Assembly (NCBI RefSeq): GCF_003945595.2
Contig: NW_024104453.1
Location: 558,001-622,000 of the forward strand
Origin: Pipra filicauda
Lineage: Eukaryota; Chordata; Aves; Passeriformes; Pipridae
Length of the DNA stretch: 64,000 nucleotides
Direction: 5' to 3'
The first letter of the stretch is position 1, and each line of letters opens with the position of its first letter. Position numbers and translations under genes: made by a program. Positions 59,801-64,000 of the stretch are shown here, piece by piece. A model generated the notes under the pieces. That model did no database searches. It saw only the letters and a list, made by a program, of their open reading frames with translations, and had not been told where the DNA came from.

Positions 59801-61959
59801 CCTGAAGCATAACACAAAGTAACAGTAAAAATAAATGTATTAAACCTGTAAGGGTACAACACAGCTACTGCTGGAAGATGCTGTGAAAGTTGCCTGGGAC
59901 CAGGTTAGGCAGGAGTTTCCCCTTCATCCTCTGATGGGACCAACTCCAACCCACAGCTTAGTCCACACTCGACTTGGAAAGACTAAGCCTTAATTTAGGA
60001 CAGACCCATTCCTCCTGCCTTGTCCCAACGAGCCCAGCTCAGGAGGAATGCCTTGTCTCAGCAACCACACTGTGCCAAAAATGTGGCTTTCCTACCGCTC
60101 GACAGCACTAATCATTTTTTAGCACCTGGAGGCATTTCCCACCTGCTTTCTCCTTCCCCTGTACATGTTTAAACCAGGAATCTGCCCACTCCCTGCCCCA
60201 GCACCGGTGCTCTCCTCACCCAGAGTTTCAGTCCCAGCCTCCCAGCTCAGACACACATTTCTGAGAAAACCTTGGCAGCAGTTCCTGGAGCAGAGAGACA
60301 CACTTCAGGAATCCAAGCTAGGTTTTTTGTTGTTGTTTTTTGTTTTTTTTAAATTATTATTATTATTTCTAAGCTGGTTAGCAAGGCAGGAAGGGAGCGA
60401 GTGAGCTCATCCATGCGCCAGCTCACCAGCATTACTCACCTCGAAAAAGAGGGTGGCATTGGAGGGGATTTTGGGGGCACTGCCAGCAGAGCCGTATGCA
60501 TAATCGGGCTTGCAGAGCAAGTAGCAGATCTCTCCCTTCTTCATGGTAGCTACCCCAATGTCCCATGCCTTGATTACCTGACCTAGGAGAGAGGCAAATG
60601 TCAGGCAGGAGGGAGCAACCAGCAGCCCAGAAAAAAAAATAGCCCGAGTGCTGTAAGGATGGCACCTAAAAAAAGCCCATACACCCAAGCTACTTAGGGC
60701 AGGGCTGACATCGTCCATCTGTACTGAAACAGGGTCAGTTGATCCCACCAGAATGATCCCACCTGCTCCTACTGGGATCATCCCACCTTCCAGCATCCCC
60801 ATGGATGAACTTCCCTGGACCAGCTCACCCTTGCCCAGGCTGAAGACAAAGGGCTCATTCCGATCACGGCTGGAGTCAAATTTTTTACCATTGGCCAGTT
60901 TGCCTTTGTAGTGGACATAAACCTTGTCCCCGATCATGGGAGACTCATCTTCACTCCCAGGTCGCTTAATGATCTGTGAGAGAGAAACCACCCATAAGCA
61001 GGGGCCATAGGACAGCTGAGGATACGTATGGAAGGAGAGAGAGAGACGCACACACACATGCATTTACATAAACATATATATATATATATATACACACACA
61101 CATGCATATACACCACAGTGCCGCTCTAAACAAACAGAAGGCTCAAGTGGGAGTCATTCAATTCATCCTTCCATCAGCCCCTAAAAATAAATCTCAAACC
61201 AGAGCCATGACAATGGAGTGGGACAGGGCTGGGAGTAGAGACCTGCCCGTACTTTGCGGAGGCGTCTCGATAAACACTGTGGTTCGAAACCCAAAGTGAA
61301 TGCAATTACGTTCACCTTCTGTCCGTACGCATTTTACTCGCAGGGGTGTGTCTGTTCACTACTCACTTCTTGTCAACACTTCTTTTTTTCTGAATGCTAC
61401 AGCCTGGAACAAGCAGTTCTCAAGCTGAGGATGGAGCAGGGGAGGATGCTATTCTTAGAGGAAAGGTGCTATTTAACTGGAGAAGAGCAAGCACTGGGGA
61501 GCAGATCTATCCAGAAATGGCTCTGAATATGAAAAGGGGTTGTGGAGCAGACTGGATGACCTCAGTAATGTGCTCTTTCTAACGTCTGTGAGTCACATAC
61601 AAAAATTCTTTGTGGATTTACAGCTAATAATCTGATTAGGAACACAATGGCAGTGAAATTCATGGAGCAGCTCAGTCTCAAACACCCCTCCCATCCTTCT
61701 TCACTCCAATTGATGCCTTTCAAATGAAAGAACTCAATCCTACAACCCTGAAAGTACTATGTGACCCCAAGGACTGGGGATGCAGCCCAGCAACGTGACC
61801 ATGCACCTCAAAATGCAGAAAGAAAGGCAGGACATTCTTGGAAGCCCCCCTCACCTTCAGAACCCCTCGGTCTTGAGCTGGTGTGATGTCCTCCCCGCGC
61901 TCAGTGAGGGCCACTGCCTGCACCTCCCCTTCCGTCTTGGTGGCCTCATCAGTGGTCAT
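50866..61959 (-). CDS. FKBP5: FKBP5, FK506-binding protein 51 (FKBP51)
   Basis: Hsp90 co-chaperone and peptidyl-prolyl isomerase that restrains glucocorticoid receptor. Coding exons: 61855-61959 (ATG 61959), 60829-60973, 60440-60582, 59476-59590, 55359-55515, 54759-54849, 53986-54069, 53302-53487, 52190-52429, 50866-50973 (TGA). Phases all join; 1374 nt, 457 aa, equal to human FKBP51. FK1 about 36-138 has the pocket residues Y57, D68, W90 and Y113 ([21 protein letters not shown]); FK2 about 150-252 ([32 protein letters not shown]); three TPR units about 268-390 ([52 protein letters not shown]); tail ends [16 protein letters not shown] at the start and the tail distinguish it from FKBP4. Residue 119 is Ala, where human FKBP51 has Leu. 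5' non-coding exon(s) lie outside the window. Confidence 0.97.
51533..51544 (+). promoter_or_regulatory. CTCF-like core motif in last FKBP5 intron
   Basis: CCAGCAGATGGC fits CCASYAGRKGGC at all 12 positions, same orientation as the site at 49055. It lies between the last two coding exons of FKBP5. Confidence 0.45.
52579..52590 (+). promoter_or_regulatory. CTCF-like motif (11 of 12) in FKBP5 intron
   Basis: TCAGCAGATGGC differs from the CTCF core only at the first base; same orientation as the two perfect matches to its left. It lies in the intron upstream of the exon 52190-52429. Confidence 0.35.
54371..54536. repeat. Polypurine tract in FKBP5 intron
   Basis: About 165 bp almost purely A and G on the + strand (G-rich then A-rich with GAAAA units), hence polypyrimidine in the transcript. 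It lies between exons 53986-54069 and 54759-54849. Confidence 0.9.
55516..59475 (-). other. FKBP5: FKBP5 intron 5, about 4 kb
   Basis: Largest intron inside the coding region, between the exon ending in VE and the exon starting HLEG. In mammals this intron (fifth, counting a non-coding exon 1) carries hormone-response elements. The only strong regulatory signal seen is the GRE at 57317; the rest shows no gene or repeat family I recognise. Confidence 0.7.
57317..57331 (+). promoter_or_regulatory. FKBP5: Glucocorticoid response element in FKBP5 intron 5
   Basis: AGAACAGAGTGTACT is an imperfect palindrome of two hexamers with a 3-bp spacer, fitting RGNACANNNTGTNCY at all informative positions. 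A weaker copy, CGAACTTGATGTGCT (57348-57362), lies 31 bp away, close to three helical turns. Mammalian FKBP5 is strongly steroid-induced through intronic elements, including intron 5. Confidence 0.7.
60476..60478 (-). other. FKBP5: FKBP51 codon 119 (Ala)
   Basis: The codon is GCC on the - strand, in the loop SAGSAPKIP over the FK1 pocket. Position 119 is Leu in human FKBP51 and Pro in FKBP52, and position 116 is Ala here as in FKBP51. Confidence 0.88.
61035..61105. repeat. GA / CA / TA dinucleotide repeats
   Basis: Compound microsatellite: GA units at about 61036-61046, CA at 61048-61057, TA at 61073-61092, CA at 61093-61101. It lies between the first two coding exons of FKBP5. Confidence 0.9.
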
Positions 61960-61984
61960 GGTCTCCTGGCATAGGCACTGGACC

Positions 61985-64000
61985 TGGCGAGACACAGCAT
62001 GCACCCCATCAGCCCAGCAGGATCATGAAAGGTGGTGTAAAAGGAAAGGGTTTATCACCCTTCATGGAAAGACAATGCACAGCAAGCATCTTCTCCAAAA
62101 ACCAAAGCAAACCCAACACCAAAAGAATCTCAACTATCTGGGTGGATAAAGAGAAAATTCACAGCAAGAATCTAAGGAACTGAGGTTTTTTGGACAAACT
62201 GCTGGAGCACTGTCCTCCCACCACCACCACCACATAAGCAGCCAAGGTGCCAGAAAAGCCACGTTTTCCATCAAACAGAGACTTTTTCCAATGGTTCCTG
62301 GTGAAAAAGGAATTGCTTATGGTTTCAAAAACATATTTCCTGATGATTTCCTTCAGACTGTAAGGCTATTTTAGTAGCTGCACTGCTGCATGACACGTCA
62401 TCAAGAAAACATGTGACAGAGAATTGGAAAGCAATGGTTTTTTTCAGACATAAACCAGATCTATTAAAGTCACTCTAATTGTGAAACTTTCCCACAGTCT
62501 TTGGTGTGGAAGCTGATGTTAACCAGCAAGAGAAATCATTCATTTGGAGGATTCAGAAAGAGCAGAGAAAGGATGTTTTCAGCTCCAAGGGCAGCTAAGT
62601 CATGTTGCAAGAAGAATTGTGTTCCTTGCACCCGAGTGGAAAGGGAAGAACTGGAGCCCAGCCCCCCCCCCCCCCAGCACAGGAAGCCACCGAGACACAA
62701 AGAGCCCTGCAATGGAAGAAGCAAAGTGAAAAATAAGGGAACTACTTATTGCAATGCTCAACAGTCTTGAGGGTGATATTTAACTTTCCTCTGCTCTGCT
62801 AAGGTTTCAGATGGGAACATCTTAAAAAAAAAAAAACACTGAAAAAGCAACTTGTGGTGAGATCCACTATCTTGCAGGTACTTATATACTGGAAAACATG
62901 CCATCAGTTACTTTGGAAGAAATGTTTGACGATGCGGGTGGTGAAGCACCGGCACAGGTTGCCCAGAAAGATGACGGCTGCCCCATCCTTAGAAATATTC
63001 CAGGTCAGTTTGGGCAGACCTCTGAGCAACCTGGTCTAGTGCAAGATGTCCCTTGTGGTGGGGAGGTTGGACTAGAAGGCCTTTAAAGGTTCCTTCCAAC
63101 CCAAACCATTCCATGATTCTATGATTCTGGTGCTGGGATGGTCTCCAAGCCCTCACAGTTCACACTGCCCTGCCACCACCACGGCCTTCCTCTTGGAGAT
63201 GAGCAAGGAGGTAGTGGCACCCATCATGGCATGGGGATGCCATTGGCACTGTGTACCAGCTCAGGGCTTCCTGGCACAGATCCTGTGCATCACCACAGAT
63301 GCAGCATCCATAACCCATTTATTAAGGACCAGGAGAAGCCTGAAAAGGGGAGAAGCTTGCCAAAGAAGTGCCACCTCCTGGGGCAGAATCTCCCAAGGTC
63401 CACCAAGCAGCCACCGCTGGGATGCAGAAGACGGAAGGGGAGGTGCTGGCTCTGGCTTGCCGGTTGCTAAATCCCACCAAGAGACATCTAAAAATACACC
63501 ATACACATCCTTCTCATTATTTTTCTACGTAAGCAATTAGAGGAGTCATCCAGGGAAGCTGGCCAAGGCGAGCGGGAGGGGAGACGCTCTGCGTCAGAAG
63601 CAGTGGGAGGGATGGAGCCCACAAGACCAGCTATTAAGATGTGGTCCACATTATAAAAGAGCTCACGACTTCTCCATCCAGCAAAAACAGTTCCAACTAG
63701 GTTAGAAAAAAGAGCATGCTGCTCCCACTTATATCCCATTTGGAGCAACAGAAGGAGGCTGGCTAGGGTCCAAAATCCCAATTAATTTGAAACAAACAGT
63801 TGTAGGGCAAAAAGAAATATCTGCTACTCCCCAAGACTTAAATGCCAAGCAGACAGGGATGTCACTGAGAGCTGAGCAAGTTTGCTAGTGGTGTCAGAGC
63901 CTGAATCTTCTCATTGCAGGACCATGTGTACTCTGGATATAGGGAGGGAACTAATTAATTACCCTGCACAAAAGCCCATGGGTGTTTCTGACACAACAAG
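61985..64000 (-). other. FKBP5: FKBP5 5' intron (extends past the window)
   Basis: Sequence upstream of the exon with the FKBP5 ATG. The acceptor is probably near 61966-61985 (several AG choices: CTATGCCAG or CGCCAG). No coding exon seen. It contains a short C run at 62661-62673 and a CR1 fragment. Confidence 0.6.
62922..63128 (+). mobile_element. CR1 LINE 3'-end fragment
   Basis: About 200 bp matching the 3' tail of chicken-repeat-1 retroposons: GGTGGTGAAGCACCGGCACA, GGTTGCCCAGA, GAGCAACCTGGTCTAGTG, GGTTGGACTAGAAGGCCTTT, CCTTCCAACCCAAACCATTC and the terminal ATGATTCTATGATTCT. It is 5'-truncated, as usual, contains no coding part, and points right. It marks the genome as sauropsid, most likely bird. 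Confidence 0.95.

Noticed and set aside
61530..61590. Second CR1/L3 relic (GACTGGATGACCTCAG...)
   Set aside because: Similarity to the CR1 3' end is limited to about 20 bp and could be chance.

Overview
The window is nuclear DNA from a bird. The evidence is a CR1 LINE 3' end near 63 kb with the typical terminal repeats, small introns and short intergenic gaps, GC-rich promoters with minisatellites, and five split vertebrate genes whose predicted proteins fit the mammalian families. The density and base composition suggest a microchromosome; this is inference.

Layout, left to right. (1) 127-4161, + strand: the 3' two thirds of MICAL1 (calponin-homology, LIM, acidic linker, C-terminal Rab-binding bMERB region), with its 3'UTR to about 5160. 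(2) 5553-8598, - strand: complete SMPD2 (neutral sphingomyelinase 1, 10 coding exons, 409 codons), convergent with MICAL1; the two poly(A) signals lie 38 bp apart. Its GC-rich 5' region at 9.2-10.0 kb carries two minisatellites (17 bp and 36 bp units). (3) 13104-23949, - strand: complete TEAD3, starting at a non-AUG ATA codon, with a 12-nt microexon and a pair of homologous 63-nt exons that look mutually exclusive. Its probable non-coding first exon and CpG island lie at 35.0-36.1 kb. (4) 40946-48205, - strand: complete TULP1 (14 coding exons, 547 aa). (5) 50866-61959, - strand: complete FKBP5 coding region (10 coding exons, 457 aa), with the 5' non-coding exon(s) beyond the right edge.

Functionally these are independent single-copy genes: actin/Rab redox regulation (MICAL1), ceramide production (SMPD2), Hippo-pathway transcription factor (TEAD3), photoreceptor ciliary trafficking (TULP1) and steroid-receptor co-chaperone (FKBP5). 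Coding exon coordinates were joined by checking splice sites and codon phase; all four complete genes close in frame.

I found no new biological system. The best leads are the paired TEAD3 exons, an almost ideal glucocorticoid response element in FKBP5 intron 5, an unusual Ala at FKBP51 position 119, CTCF-like motifs between TULP1 and FKBP5, symmetric duplicated exons in TULP1, and the direct joining of the MICAL1-SMPD2 and TEAD3-TULP1-FKBP5 blocks, which lie on different arms of human chromosome 6.
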